This document shows positions 8,962 to 17,440 of a stretch of DNA of 64,000 nucleotides, piece by piece. The position numbers and the translations under genes are program-made. The stretch's first letter is position 1, and the number at the start of each line of letters is the position of its first letter. The stretch comes from Streptomyces spinosus (GTDB lineage: Bacteria > Actinomycetota > Actinomycetes > Streptomycetales > Streptomycetaceae): NCBI RefSeq assembly GCF_020400655.1, contig NZ_JAINRC010000002.1, forward strand, positions 62,001 through 126,000. The letters are read 5' to 3'. A model generated the notes under the pieces. That model ran no database searches. It was given only the letters and a program-made list of their open reading frames with translations, and was not told the origin of the DNA.

Positions 8962-9726
8962 TCAGGAGGCGGTGTGCCGGTCCGCGTTGGCGAGGATCGC
9001 CTCGCGCAGGTGTTCGGCGAGGCCGGGACGCATGGCGTCGTAGAACGCCTTGAAGCGCTCGTCGGAGACGTACATCTCCGCGAAGCACCGGTGCATCTCG
9101 TAGGGGACCTCGAAGTAGTACCGGCCGATGTGCCGCCGGTGTTCCTCGGCCAGGTCCATGGCCGCCTCGCCGGCCGGCCGCTCGCCGGCGGCGACCAGGG
9201 CGGCGTACCGCTCGCCCCAGTCGTCCACCTCGGCCTGGATGCGCTTCCAGTCCTCCTTGGTGTACGTCGCGGCGCGGCGGCGTGACTCGGCGTACGCCTC
9301 GGTGCCGCCCCAGCGCTGCTCGGCCTCCTCGGCGTACCGCTCGGGGTCCTTGTCCCCGAAGACCTCGAACCGTTCCTCCGGCGTCAGGTCGATACCCATC
9401 GTGCGTGCCTCCAAGGCGTGCTCCACGGCCGCGGCCATCTTCTGCAGCTTCTCGATCCGGGCGCTCAGCAGGTCGTACTGGCGGCGCAGGTGTGTGCGCG
9501 GGTCCGCGTCCGGGTCGTCGAGCAGGGCCGCGACCTCGTCGAGCGGGAAGCCGAGCTCGCGGTAGAACAGGATCTGCTGGAGCCGGTCGAGGTCGGTGTC
9601 GCCGTAGCGCCGGTGGCCGGCGTACGTCCGCTCGCTGGGCACGAGCAGGCCGATCTCGTCGTAGTGGTGCAGGGTGCGCACCGTGACGCCGGCGAACCCC
9701 GCGACCTGTCCCACGGAGTAGCTCAC
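8962..9726 (-). CDS. tipA: TipA-type MerR-family multidrug/thiopeptide-sensing activator
   Basis: The 254-residue protein closely resembles S. lividans TipAL. It has an N-terminal MerR winged helix (YSVGQVAGFAGVTVRTLHHYDEIGLL), a coiled-coil linker (about residues 77-108) and a C-terminal TipAS drug-binding domain from Met110. The domain retains a Cys in HRCFAEMYVSDERF, near the region where TipAS covalently captures thiostrepton-class antibiotics. The GTG start at 9726 has AAGGAG upstream. The upstream DNA carries the 19-bp-spaced, palindromic MerR-type promoter described separately, so the gene is probably autoinduced by thiopeptides. Confidence 0.93.
   Translation of the reverse strand: MSYSVGQVAGFAGVTVRTLHHYDEIGLLVPSERTYAGHRRYGDTDLDRLQQILFYRELGFPLDEVAALLDDPDADPRTHLRRQYDLLSARIEKLQKMAAAVEHALEARTMGIDLTPEERFEVFGDKDPERYAEEAEQRWGGTEAYAESRRRAATYTKEDWKRIQAEVDDWGERYAALVAAGERPAGEAAMDLAEEHRRHIGRYYFEVPYEMHRCFAEMYVSDERFKAFYDAMRPGLAEHLREAILANADRHTAS
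9397..9412 (-). promoter_or_regulatory. Internal ribosome-binding site and start codon for a TipAS-like short product
   Basis: Codon 110 of tipA is ATG (9397-9399). It is preceded after 8 nt by a perfect GGAGG (complement at 9408-9412). In S. lividans the abundant drug-binding TipAS is translated from the equivalent internal Met. The signal therefore predicts a second 145-residue product covering 8962-9399 from the same mRNA. Confidence 0.7.
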
Positions 9727-9754
9727 TTTCCGCTCCTTGTCGTCGGTACGCCCC

Positions 9755-9785
9755 ACGCTGCGGCCTCACGTCGCGTGAGGTGCAA
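9755..9785 (-). promoter_or_regulatory. tipA promoter and TipA operator
   Basis: On the minus strand TTGCAC (complement of 9780-9785) is separated by 19 bp from CAGCGT (complement of 9755-9760). Between the boxes lies CCTCACG-CGA-CGTGAGG (9764-9780), a palindrome with 7-bp arms. A 19-bp spacer with a central dyad is the hallmark of MerR-activated promoters. The arrangement nearly matches the well-known thiostrepton-inducible ptipA as I remember it. Confidence 0.85.
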
Positions 9786-9853
9786 GCCGACAGCACGTCA
9801 TGGAGGCTGCGATTCCGGATGTTGCGGGTGTTTCGTCCGCTTATGGTGAGGCC

Positions 9854-11140
9854 GTGGCCCAGGAGACGACGCAGCAGGCGCCCCCGAGCGCTCCGACCGC
9901 CCCGGCACGGGCTCTGCTGCCGTTCATCCTGCCCGCCGCCCTCGTGGGCGTGGCCGCGAGCCTCGTCTTCGTCGGGGTGAGCACGGCCGGGGAGAAGCTC
10001 CAGCGCCTGCTGTGGGGGCCGCTGCCGGACGCCCTCGGTGTGGGCCGCTCCAGCGTGCTGTGGATGTTCGTCGTGCTCGTGGCGACCGGGATCGCCGTCG
10101 GGCTGGTGGTCTGGAAGGCGCCCGGCCACGCCGGCCCCGACCCGGCCACCGTCGGACTGGACGCGCCGGTGCTGCCGCCTGCCGTTCTGCCGGGCCTGGT
10201 GCTGGCCACCGCGCTCATGCTGGCCGGCGGCCCGAGCCTCGGCCCGGAGAACCCGGTCATCGCGGTCAACGTGAGCCTCGCCGCCTGGCTGGGGGCGCGC
10301 TTCCTGCCCCGGACACCGGGCGCGCTGTGGCCGGTGCTGGCGGAGGCGGCGACGATCGGCGCGCTGTTCGGCACGCCGGTGGCGGCGGCACTGGTGATCT
10401 CCGAGGCGCTGGCGGGGCAGCCGATGCCGGGCCGGCTGTGGGACAACGTGTTCGCGCCGCTGACCGCGGGCACGTGCGGGGCGATCACGACGGCCCTGGC
10501 GGCCCGTCCGACCTTCGACCTGAAACTGCCGCCCCTGAGCCACCCGCGCGCCGGCGACCTGCTGGCGGCCCTGGTGATCGCCTCGGTCGCCGCGCTGCTC
10601 GGCATGTGCGCCGTCCGTGCCTTCCCGTACGTCTGCGCCGCCTTCCGGCGGCTGCGGCACCCGATGCTCATGCTTCCGGCCGGCGGGGTGGTGCTGGGTG
10701 CCCTGGCGGCCGTGGGCGGCCAGCTGACGCTGTTCAAGGGCGTGACGCAGGTCGGCCAGCTGGCCCGCGACCCGGGGGGCTGGTCGGCGGGGCAGTTCGC
10801 CACCATGACGGTGGTGAAGCTGGCCGCGCTGCTCGTCGCGGCGTCCTGCGGCTTCCGGGGCGGCAGGATCTTCCCCGCGGTCTTCGTCGGCACCGCGCTG
10901 GGCCTGTGCGCCCACGCCCTGGTACCGGCCGTGCACCTCTCGGTGGGCGTGGCCACAGGCGTGCTGGGCATGCTCCTGGCGATCACCCGGCAGGGCTGGA
11001 TGAGCCTGTTCACCGCCGCCGTCCTGGTCTCCTCTCCCGGGACCCTCGCCCTGCTGTGCGTCGCCTCGCTGCCGGCCTGGCTGCTGGTGACCGGCCGTCC
11101 GCAGATGCAGGTGCGGCAGGACGGGAGCCCGGTCCGATGA
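9854..11140 (+). CDS. ClC-type chloride channel/antiporter family membrane protein
   Basis: A protein of about 428 residues with 10-12 hydrophobic segments and ClC signatures. GPSLGPENP corresponds to the GxEGP gating-glutamate motif. FGTPVAAALVISEAL corresponds to FNxPLAGxLFxxEE. GFRGGRIFPAVFVG corresponds to GGxFxP. By my alignment the gating glutamate is kept, but the position of the internal proton glutamate (E203 in E. coli ClC-ec1) is Ala. Coupled proton exchange is therefore uncertain. The start is unclear: GTG 9854 is used, and ATG 9800 is possible. It is divergent from tipA and ends 59 bp before gadB, probably in one operon. Confidence 0.82.
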   Translation: MAQETTQQAPPSAPTAPARALLPFILPAALVGVAASLVFVGVSTAGEKLQRLLWGPLPDALGVGRSSVLWMFVVLVATGIAVGLVVWKAPGHAGPDPATVGLDAPVLPPAVLPGLVLATALMLAGGPSLGPENPVIAVNVSLAAWLGARFLPRTPGALWPVLAEAATIGALFGTPVAAALVISEALAGQPMPGRLWDNVFAPLTAGTCGAITTALAARPTFDLKLPPLSHPRAGDLLAALVIASVAALLGMCAVRAFPYVCAAFRRLRHPMLMLPAGGVVLGALAAVGGQLTLFKGVTQVGQLARDPGGWSAGQFATMTVVKLAALLVAASCGFRGGRIFPAVFVGTALGLCAHALVPAVHLSVGVATGVLGMLLAITRQGWMSLFTAAVLVSSPGTLALLCVASLPAWLLVTGRPQMQVRQDGSPVR

Positions 11141-11199
11141 CTCCCCCCACCCGACCCCCACTTCACCCCTGACACCCGTTCACCCGGAGGCACATCCCG

Positions 11200-12606
11200 A
11201 TGGCGCTGCACAAAGGTCCCGACAAGCACGAGCGGCGGACGATGTCGGTCAACCCGTTCTTCGGGGAGGCCAACCCCGTCGGCGGCATGACCGAGGCCCC
11301 GCCCACGCACCGGCTCCCGGACGCCCCGATGTCCCCGTCCACGGCGTACCAGCTGGTGCACGACGAGCTGATGCTGGACGGCAACTCCCGGCTGAACCTG
11401 GCCACTTTCGTCACCACCTGGATGGAGCCGCAGGCCGGGGTGCTGATGGGCGAGTGCCGGGACAAGAACATGATCGACAAGGACGAGTACCCGCGCACGG
11501 CCGAACTGGAGCGGCGCTGCGTGGCGATGCTCGCGGACCTGTGGAACGCGCCGGACCCGTCGGCGGCCGTCGGCTGTTCGACGACCGGGTCGAGCGAGGC
11601 GTGCATGCTCGCCGGGATGGCGCTGAAGCGGCGCTGGGCGAAGCGGAACGCCGACCGCTATCCGGGCGCGCGGCCCAATCTGGTCATGGGCGTCAACGTC
11701 CAGGTGTGCTGGGAGAAGTTCTGCAACTTCTGGGAGGTGGAGGCCCGGCTGGTCCCGATGGAGGGCGACCGCTTCCACCTGGACCCGCAGGCGGCCGTCG
11801 AACTGTGCGACGAGAACACCATCGGGGTCGTCGGCATCCTGGGCTCGACCTTCGACGGCTCCTACGAGCCGGTCGCCGACCTGTGCGCGGCCCTGGACGC
11901 CCTCCAGGAGCGCACCGGGCTCGACATCCCGGTCCACGTGGACGGCGCGTCCGGCGGGATGGTGGCGCCCTTCCTGGACGAGGACCTGGTGTGGGACTTC
12001 CGCCTGCCGCGCGTGGCGTCGATCAACACCTCCGGGCACAAGTACGGGCTGGTGTACCCGGGCGTCGGCTGGGCGCTGTGGCGGGACAAGGAGGCACTGC
12101 CCGAGGAGCTGGTCTTCCGGGTGAACTACCTGGGCGGCGACATGCCGACCTTCGCGCTGAACTTCTCCCGGCCCGGCGCCCAGGTGGTGGCGCAGTACTA
12201 CACGTTCCTGCGGCTGGGCCGGGAGGGTTACCGGGCGGTGCAGCAGTCGACGCGGGACGTGGCGACCTCGCTCGCCTCCCGGATCGAGGAGCTCGGTGAC
12301 TTCCGGCTGCTCACGCGCGGGGACCAGCTCCCCGTGTTCGCGCTGACCACCGCCGAGCACGTCACCTCCTACGACGTCTTCGACGTCTCCCGGCGGCTGC
12401 GCGAGGGCGGCTGGCTGGTGCCCGCCTACACCTTCCCGGCCAACCGCGAGGACCTGTCCGTGCTGCGGATCGTGTGCCGCAACGGCTTCTCGCACGACCT
12501 CGCCGACCTGTTCCTGGACGACCTGGCCCGCCTGCTGCCGGATCTGCGCCGGCAGCCGCACCCCCTGACCCGCGACAAGGGGGCGGCCACCGGATTCCAC
12601 CACTAG
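11200..12606 (+). CDS. gadB: Glutamate decarboxylase, PLP-dependent
   Basis: Converts glutamate to GABA and CO2, consuming a cytosolic proton. The 468-residue protein matches group II decarboxylases: an N-terminal NPFFGEANPVGGM segment, CSTTGSSEACMLAGMALK for phosphate binding, and the PLP lysine in NTSGHKYGLVYPG (about residue 281). The start at 11200 has GGAGG 9 nt upstream. No glutamate/GABA antiporter gene is next to it. The preceding ClC gene suggests a pH or charge-balance role. It ends at a bidirectional terminator. Confidence 0.95.
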   Translation: MALHKGPDKHERRTMSVNPFFGEANPVGGMTEAPPTHRLPDAPMSPSTAYQLVHDELMLDGNSRLNLATFVTTWMEPQAGVLMGECRDKNMIDKDEYPRTAELERRCVAMLADLWNAPDPSAAVGCSTTGSSEACMLAGMALKRRWAKRNADRYPGARPNLVMGVNVQVCWEKFCNFWEVEARLVPMEGDRFHLDPQAAVELCDENTIGVVGILGSTFDGSYEPVADLCAALDALQERTGLDIPVHVDGASGGMVAPFLDEDLVWDFRLPRVASINTSGHKYGLVYPGVGWALWRDKEALPEELVFRVNYLGGDMPTFALNFSRPGAQVVAQYYTFLRLGREGYRAVQQSTRDVATSLASRIEELGDFRLLTRGDQLPVFALTTAEHVTSYDVFDVSRRLREGGWLVPAYTFPANREDLSVLRIVCRNGFSHDLADLFLDDLARLLPDLRRQPHPLTRDKGAATGFHH

Positions 12607-12628
12607 GACCCTCCGGTGGCGGGCCCAG

Positions 12629-12670
12629 GGCCTTTCGTCTGGATCAGGTCGTCGATCCGGACGAAAGGCC
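12629..12670. terminator. Bidirectional terminator between gadB and the ABC exporter genes
   Basis: GGCCTTTCGTCTGGATC (12629-12645) pairs with 12654-12670 with a single G-T wobble over 17 bp and an 8-nt loop. It sits between two convergent genes. Confidence 0.85.
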
Positions 12671-13432
12671 TCAGCGGCCCAGGCGCGCGAACGTCCGTAC
12701 GGCCAGCGGGAAGAACACCGCCAGCAGGGCGAGCGGCCAGAGGACGGCCGGCCACAGGTGCCCCGGTGCGCCGCCGGGGCCGCCCAGCAGGTGCCGTACG
12801 GCCGTCGCGGTCTGGGACAGCGGGTTCCACTCGACGGCCGTGCCCAGCCAGTCGGGCATGGACGCGGGTACGGCGAAGGCGTTGGAGAGGAAGCCGGCCG
12901 GCCAGACGAGGATCTGCACGGCCTGCACCATCTCCGGGCGGCCGGCGAGCAGGGCGAGACAGATGCCGATCCAGAGCATCGCGAAACGGAGCAGCAGGAG
13001 CAGGCCGGCGGCGGCCGCGTAGGCACCGGGGCCGCCGTGCGCCCGCCAGCCCAGCGCGTACGACACCCCGGTCAGCAGGGCGAGCCCGACCGCGGACTGG
13101 AGCATGTCGGCGACCGACCGGCCCACGAGCACCGCGCCGTCCGTCATCGGGAGGGAACGGAAGCGGTCGATCACGCCCCGGTCGAGGTCCTGGGTGACCG
13201 CGAGCATGGTGCCCTCCAGACCGAAGGCCATGGTGAGCACGAGCATGCCCGGCACCAGGAAGTCGAGGTAGTCACCGGTCACCCCCCGGCCGCCGCCGAC
13301 CAGGTAGCCGAACATCAGCAGCAGCATCACCGGGAAGACCAGTGCGACCAGCGGCTGACCGGGCCGCCGCACCCAGTGGGCGAGTTCGCGCCGGGTCATG
13401 GTCCAGGAATCGGTCAGGACGTGCGCGCTCAC
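12671..13432 (-). CDS. ABC-2 type exporter permease
   Basis: A 253-residue integral membrane permease with six predicted hydrophobic segments. It shows the drug-exporter layout: [24 protein letters not shown] at the N-terminus and the ABC-2 loop [15 protein letters not shown] (about residues 84-98). Start GTG 13432 overlaps the stop of the upstream ATPase by 3 bp, indicating translational coupling, and GGAGG lies upstream within the ATPase end. With the ATPase it forms a DrrAB-like efflux pump. The substrate cannot be inferred. Expression is probably controlled by the adjacent PadR gene. Confidence 0.88.
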   Translation of the reverse strand: MSAHVLTDSWTMTRRELAHWVRRPGQPLVALVFPVMLLLMFGYLVGGGRGVTGDYLDFLVPGMLVLTMAFGLEGTMLAVTQDLDRGVIDRFRSLPMTDGAVLVGRSVADMLQSAVGLALLTGVSYALGWRAHGGPGAYAAAAGLLLLLRFAMLWIGICLALLAGRPEMVQAVQILVWPAGFLSNAFAVPASMPDWLGTAVEWNPLSQTATAVRHLLGGPGGAPGHLWPAVLWPLALLAVFFPLAVRTFARLGR

Positions 13433-14406
13433 GCGGCCTCCTGCGCCCGGCCGTCCGCGCCGCCCTCCGCGTGCCGCTCCGCGTCGCCGGTGAGGTGCAG
13501 GAACACCTCGTCCAGGGTGGGGCGGCGCAGCACGATGTCCGCGGCCTCGACGCCGGCGGCCTCCAGGGCCCGTACGACCCCGGAGAGGGCGGCCATGCGG
13601 TCGGTGACCGGGGCGCTGAGCAGCCGGCGGTCGGCGTCGACGGTGACCCCGGGCAGGGGCAGTACGGCCACCGCGTCGGCCAGCCGGTCCGCGTCGCGCA
13701 GGACGACGTCGACGCGGTCCCCGCCGGTGAGGCTCTTGAGGTCCTCGGGGGTGCCGCCGGCGACGACCCGCCCCCGGTCCACGAAGGCGACGCGGTGGGC
13801 GAGCTGGTCGGCCTCCTCCAGGTACTGGGTGGTGAGCAGGACCGTCGTACCGCCGTCGACCAGGGAGCGGACGGAGGCCCACACCTCGGCCCGGCCGCGG
13901 GGGTCGAGGCCGGTGGTGGGCTCGTCCAGGATCAGCACGGCGGGGTCGGTGATCAGGGAGGCGGCCAGGTCCAGCCGGCGGCGCATGCCGCCGCTGTAGC
14001 GGGCGACCGGCCTCCGCCCGGTGCCGGTGAGGCCGAAGCGCTCCAGGAGTTCCGTGGCGCGCACGCGCGCGTGGCGGGCGCCGAGGTGGTGCAGGCGGGC
14101 GAACATCTCCAGGTTCTGCCGGCCGTCGAGCTGCTCGTCCAGGGCCGCGTGCTGGCCCAGCAGACCGATGCGCCGGCGGACCGCGCGGGCGTCGGCCGGC
14201 ACGTCGTGCCCGGCGACCCGGACGCGCCCGCTGTCGGGTCTGAGCAGGGTGGACAGGATGCGGACCAGGGTGGTCTTGCCCGCGCCGTTCGGGCCGAGCA
14301 CCGCGTGCACGGTGCCGCGCGTGACGTGCAGGTCGAGCCCGTCCAGGGCGGGTCTGCCGCCGTAGGTCTTGCGTACGCCCTCGACCGTGATCGCCGTGTC
14401 GGCCAT
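13429..14406 (-). CDS. ABC exporter ATP-binding protein, DrrA-like
   Basis: A 325-residue ABC ATPase with Walker [10 protein letters not shown] (about residues 38-46), signature [12 protein letters not shown] and Walker [13 protein letters not shown]. The C-terminal extension of about 100 residues is typical of the daunorubicin-resistance (DrrA) family and carries the GATE-like DEVFLHLTG motif. Start ATG 14406 has GAGGGAGC upstream; the GTG at 14427 is less likely because it overlaps the operator. Twin PadR-type palindromes lie directly upstream. Confidence 0.92.
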   Translation of the reverse strand: MADTAITVEGVRKTYGGRPALDGLDLHVTRGTVHAVLGPNGAGKTTLVRILSTLLRPDSGRVRVAGHDVPADARAVRRRIGLLGQHAALDEQLDGRQNLEMFARLHHLGARHARVRATELLERFGLTGTGRRPVARYSGGMRRRLDLAASLITDPAVLILDEPTTGLDPRGRAEVWASVRSLVDGGTTVLLTTQYLEEADQLAHRVAFVDRGRVVAGGTPEDLKSLTGGDRVDVVLRDADRLADAVAVLPLPGVTVDADRRLLSAPVTDRMAALSGVVRALEAAGVEAADIVLRRPTLDEVFLHLTGDAERHAEGGADGRAQEAA

Positions 14407-14420
14407 GCCGCTCCCTCGGT

Positions 14421-14484
14421 TAGTCAAGTTTGACTAGTAGCTCGGAAGGTAACGCCGGGACGAGTTATTAGTCAAACTTGATTA
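14421..14484. promoter_or_regulatory. Paired palindromic operators, probable PadR binding sites
   Basis: TAGTCAAGTTTGACTA (14421-14436) and TAGTCAAACTTGATTA (14469-14484) are two copies of one dyad, 48 bp apart centre to centre. They fill the gap between padR and the exporter operon. The first is perfect and the second has one mismatch. The location just upstream of the ATPase start fits repression by the PadR protein. Confidence 0.75.
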
Positions 14485-14498
14485 GGTCGACTGTCTGC

Positions 14499-15140
14499 TC
14501 AGCGGTCGTCCTCCGGATGCCGCTCCGCTGTCGCGTACGGGTTCTCCTGCCCCTCGGCGAGCACGCCCACGAACGGCTCGCCCTCCCCCGCGAAGGTGTA
14601 CGCGCCCGCCTCCAGACGGTCGATGAGCCCCTGGGTCCAGGCCGCGTCGGAGTCGGCCGTGTGGACCCAGAGGTTCATGATCTCCCCGATGTGGCCGAGC
14701 TGCGCCGGACCGTCCTCGGGGACGTAGTGCTCGGTGACGGCTGTGCGCCAACGGACGATCCGGCGGATCCGTTCCCGCAGCAGCTCAAGGGCCTCCGCGC
14801 GGGGCAGTTCGACCAGGAAGCCGATCGCCGCGGACTGGATGTCCATCTTCTGGTCGTAGGAGACCAGGGACTCGCGCAGCAGCCGGAAGAACTCGTCCTC
14901 GCCCGGCTCCGTGATCTCGTACTCCACCCGCGGCGGCCCGCCGGCCGTGGACGGCGCGATCTCGTGCGCGTGCAGCAGCCCCTGCTTGGCCATCTGCTTC
15001 AGGGCGTGGTAGATCGATCCCGGCTTGGCGTTGGACCACTCGTGCGCGCCCCAGTACTCCAGGTCGTTGCGGACCTGGTAGCCGTGGGCCCGCCCGTGCT
15101 GGCGGACCGCGCCCAGCACGAGAAGACGGATCGCTGACAT
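14499..15140 (-). CDS. PadR-family transcriptional regulator
   Basis: The 213-residue regulator has a PadR winged helix (RLLVLGAVRQHGRAHGYQVRNDLEYWGAHEWSNAKPGSIYHALKQM in outline, residues 5-50). A Vir-like C-terminal helical region of about 100 residues follows. It lies immediately upstream of the exporter genes on the same strand, with the two operators between. The pair probably forms a drug- or toxicant-inducible efflux unit, as for LmrR-type PadR proteins. The ligand is unknown. Confidence 0.9.
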   Translation of the reverse strand: MSAIRLLVLGAVRQHGRAHGYQVRNDLEYWGAHEWSNAKPGSIYHALKQMAKQGLLHAHEIAPSTAGGPPRVEYEITEPGEDEFFRLLRESLVSYDQKMDIQSAAIGFLVELPRAEALELLRERIRRIVRWRTAVTEHYVPEDGPAQLGHIGEIMNLWVHTADSDAAWTQGLIDRLEAGAYTFAGEGEPFVGVLAEGQENPYATAERHPEDDR

Positions 15141-15164
15141 GAGGTCCAGGTTAGGACCCCGCGA

Positions 15165-15713
15165 TCACCCCCAGGAGCCGCCCCGCTCCTGCGCCACGAG
15201 CTCGAAGGCCGTCTTCCCGTCCAGGGACTCGCGGATGATGTCGGCGTGGCCGGCGTGCCGGGCCGTCTCCCGGATCAGGTGCAGACACAGCCAGCGCAGC
15301 GACACACGGCCCTCCGGCGGGAACCAGGGGTCGGGCGGCAGCGGGAAGGTGTCGTCCAGGCTGGGCGCCGAGCGGATGAACTTCTCCGTCTCGGCGGCCA
15401 CCTGCTCCCAGTACGCCAGCTGCGAGGCCACCGTCTCGTCTTCGGCCAGCCGGAAGGTCTCGTGCCAGTTCGACTGGTCGCGCCGCACCGCCGGCGGCTC
15501 CTGCTTCGCCCGTGCGATCCAGCTCTGCTCCACCTCGGCGACGTGCTTGAGCAGACCGCCCAGGGACAGCTCGCTGACGCTGGGGCGTGTACGGGCCTGC
15601 TCCTCGGTCAGCCCGAGCAGTGCCCGGCGGATGCCTCCGCGCTGTTCCTCGATGAACGCGAGCAGCGCCCCGCGCTCGTCGCCGTCCGTCTCCGCCGCAA
15701 CGTGCGTGACCAT
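15165..15713 (-). CDS. DinB-family (DUF664) four-helix protein
   Basis: A 182-residue DinB/YfiT-like protein. The four-helix bundle is indicated by LGGLLKHVAEVEQSW and the C-terminal RETARHAGHADIIRESLDG, which carries His residues placed to bind a metal. In actinobacteria, relatives include mycothiol-dependent transferases, but no function can be assigned here. Start ATG 15713 with AAAGGCGG upstream is preferred to 15761. It precedes padR by 24 bp on the same strand, so readthrough into padR is possible. Confidence 0.85.
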   Translation of the reverse strand: MVTHVAAETDGDERGALLAFIEEQRGGIRRALLGLTEEQARTRPSVSELSLGGLLKHVAEVEQSWIARAKQEPPAVRRDQSNWHETFRLAEDETVASQLAYWEQVAAETEKFIRSAPSLDDTFPLPPDPWFPPEGRVSLRWLCLHLIRETARHAGHADIIRESLDGKTAFELVAQERGGSWG

Positions 15714-15892
15714 GGCGTGCCGCCTTTCGTCGGACCGGTGCCGGGGCCGTTCCCCCGACACCGACGACGCTACGGGCCCTTGCGGTCAGGTGCTGTCCGC
15801 AAGGGGCCGCGCGCGGTAAGGACGCCGGAAAGGCGTGGCGCAGGACGACAGGGGCGCAGGACGACAGGGGCGCGGAACGACGAGGGGCGCGG

Positions 15893-17353
15893 TCAGAACG
15901 GGAACGCGCTGCGCCCGTGCTGCACCGAGATCCACTTCACCGTGGTGAACGCCTCCAGCGTGGTCTCGCCGTTGAGACGGCCGAGACCGGAGTGCTTCTC
16001 CCCGCCGAAGGGCACGATCGGCTCGTCGTGGACCGTGCCGTCGTTCACATGGAACATGCCGGTGTCGATCCGCTTGGCGAAGGCCACGCCCCGCTCGACG
16101 TCGGCCGTGTGGACGGCGCCGCTCAGACCGTACGGGGTGTCGTTGACGATCCGGACCGCCTCCTCCTCCCCCTCGAACGGGACCAGGAAGACGACCGGGC
16201 CGAAGACCTCCTGCCTGAGCAGCGGGGAGCCGGCGGGCACGCCGGTCAGCACGGTCGGCCCGACCAGGTTGTTGGTGGCGGTGCCGCGCACCAGGGCGGT
16301 GGCGCCCTCGGCGAGCGCCTGCTCCACGGTGCCCGAGACGGCGTTGGCCTGCGCGGTGTTGATCACCGGCCCGATCACGGTCTCCGGGTCGCGCGGGTCG
16401 CCGACCTTGAGGGTGCGCACCTTGGCGACGAACTTCTCGGTGAACTCCTCGGCCACGGACGCGTCCACGAGGACCCGGTTGGCGGCCATGCAGACCTGGC
16501 CCTGGTGCACGAACCGGCTGAAGACGGCCGCGTCCACCGCGTAGTCGATGTCGGCGTCGTCCAGCACCACCAGAGCGCTGTTGCCGCCCAGTTCGAGCAC
16601 CGCGCGCTTGAAGTGCCGGGCGCAGACGGTGGCGACGTGCCGGCCGACCTTGTCCGAACCGGTGAAGGAGATGACCTTCGGGACGGGGTGCTCCAGGAAC
16701 GCGTCACCGATCTCGGCGATGTCGGTGACGACGACGTTGAGCAGGCCGCCGGGCAACCCGGCGTCCTCGAAGATCTTCGCGAGGAGGGTGCCGCCGGCGA
16801 TCGGGGTGTTCTGGTGCGGCTTGAGCACCACGGCGTTGCCGAGCGCGAGGGCCGGCGCGACCGACTTCAGCGACAGCAGGAACGGGAAGTTGAAGGGGCT
16901 GATGACGCCCACGACGCCGACCGGCACCCGGTAGACACGGTTCTCCTTGCCCTCGGTCGGGGAGGGCAGGATCCGGCCCTCGGGGCGCAGCGCGAGGTGG
17001 ACCGACTCGCGCAGGAACTCCTTGGCGAGGTGCAGCTCGAAGCCGGCCTTGACGCGCGTGCCGCCCAGCTCCGCGATGATCAGGTCGGCTATCTCCTGTT
17101 CGCGGTCCTCTATCAGCCTCAGGGCCCGCTCGAAGACCGCGCGCCGGGTGTAGGGGTTGGTCTCGGCCCACTTGCGCTGGGCGCGGGCGGCGGCCTGGTA
17201 GGCCTCGTCCACCTCGTCGACCGTGGCCACCGTGATCGAGGCCAGCTTCTCGTCGTCGTAGGGGTTGAAGTCGATGACGTCCCAGGAGCCGGTGCCCGGC
17301 CGCCACTCGCCGTCGATGTACTGCCGGGCCAGGTCGGTGAAGTAGGACGACAT
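15893..17353 (-). CDS. NAD(P)+-dependent aldehyde dehydrogenase
   Basis: A 486-residue ALDH-superfamily enzyme. The catalytic Cys is in GQVCMAANR (about residue 287) and the general-base Glu in ELGGNS (about residue 253). The Rossmann segment FTGSDKVGRHVA and the N-terminal SPFNFPFLLSLKSVAPALALGNAVVLKP are typical. It resembles benzaldehyde/vanillin-type dehydrogenases, but substrate assignment from sequence alone is weak. Start ATG 17353 is preceded by GAGGGA; ATG 17365 is the alternative. It is transcribed alone. Confidence 0.9.
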   Translation of the reverse strand: MSSYFTDLARQYIDGEWRPGTGSWDVIDFNPYDDEKLASITVATVDEVDEAYQAAARAQRKWAETNPYTRRAVFERALRLIEDREQEIADLIIAELGGTRVKAGFELHLAKEFLRESVHLALRPEGRILPSPTEGKENRVYRVPVGVVGVISPFNFPFLLSLKSVAPALALGNAVVLKPHQNTPIAGGTLLAKIFEDAGLPGGLLNVVVTDIAEIGDAFLEHPVPKVISFTGSDKVGRHVATVCARHFKRAVLELGGNSALVVLDDADIDYAVDAAVFSRFVHQGQVCMAANRVLVDASVAEEFTEKFVAKVRTLKVGDPRDPETVIGPVINTAQANAVSGTVEQALAEGATALVRGTATNNLVGPTVLTGVPAGSPLLRQEVFGPVVFLVPFEGEEEAVRIVNDTPYGLSGAVHTADVERGVAFAKRIDTGMFHVNDGTVHDEPIVPFGGEKHSGLGRLNGETTLEAFTTVKWISVQHGRSAFPF

Positions 17354-17440
17354 GTGATCCCTCAATCGCTAGCGGCCACAGATCCGCGCCGGGGCTGATC
17401 GAGCGTCATCCTACTTGCGAGTCACCGGAGTTGGGGCTCG

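Noticed and set aside
12671..13882. Extension of the ABC permease upstream to 13882
   Set aside because: That frame overlaps the ATPase gene almost fully and is a shadow. GTG 13432 couples to the ATPase stop and begins the real permease.
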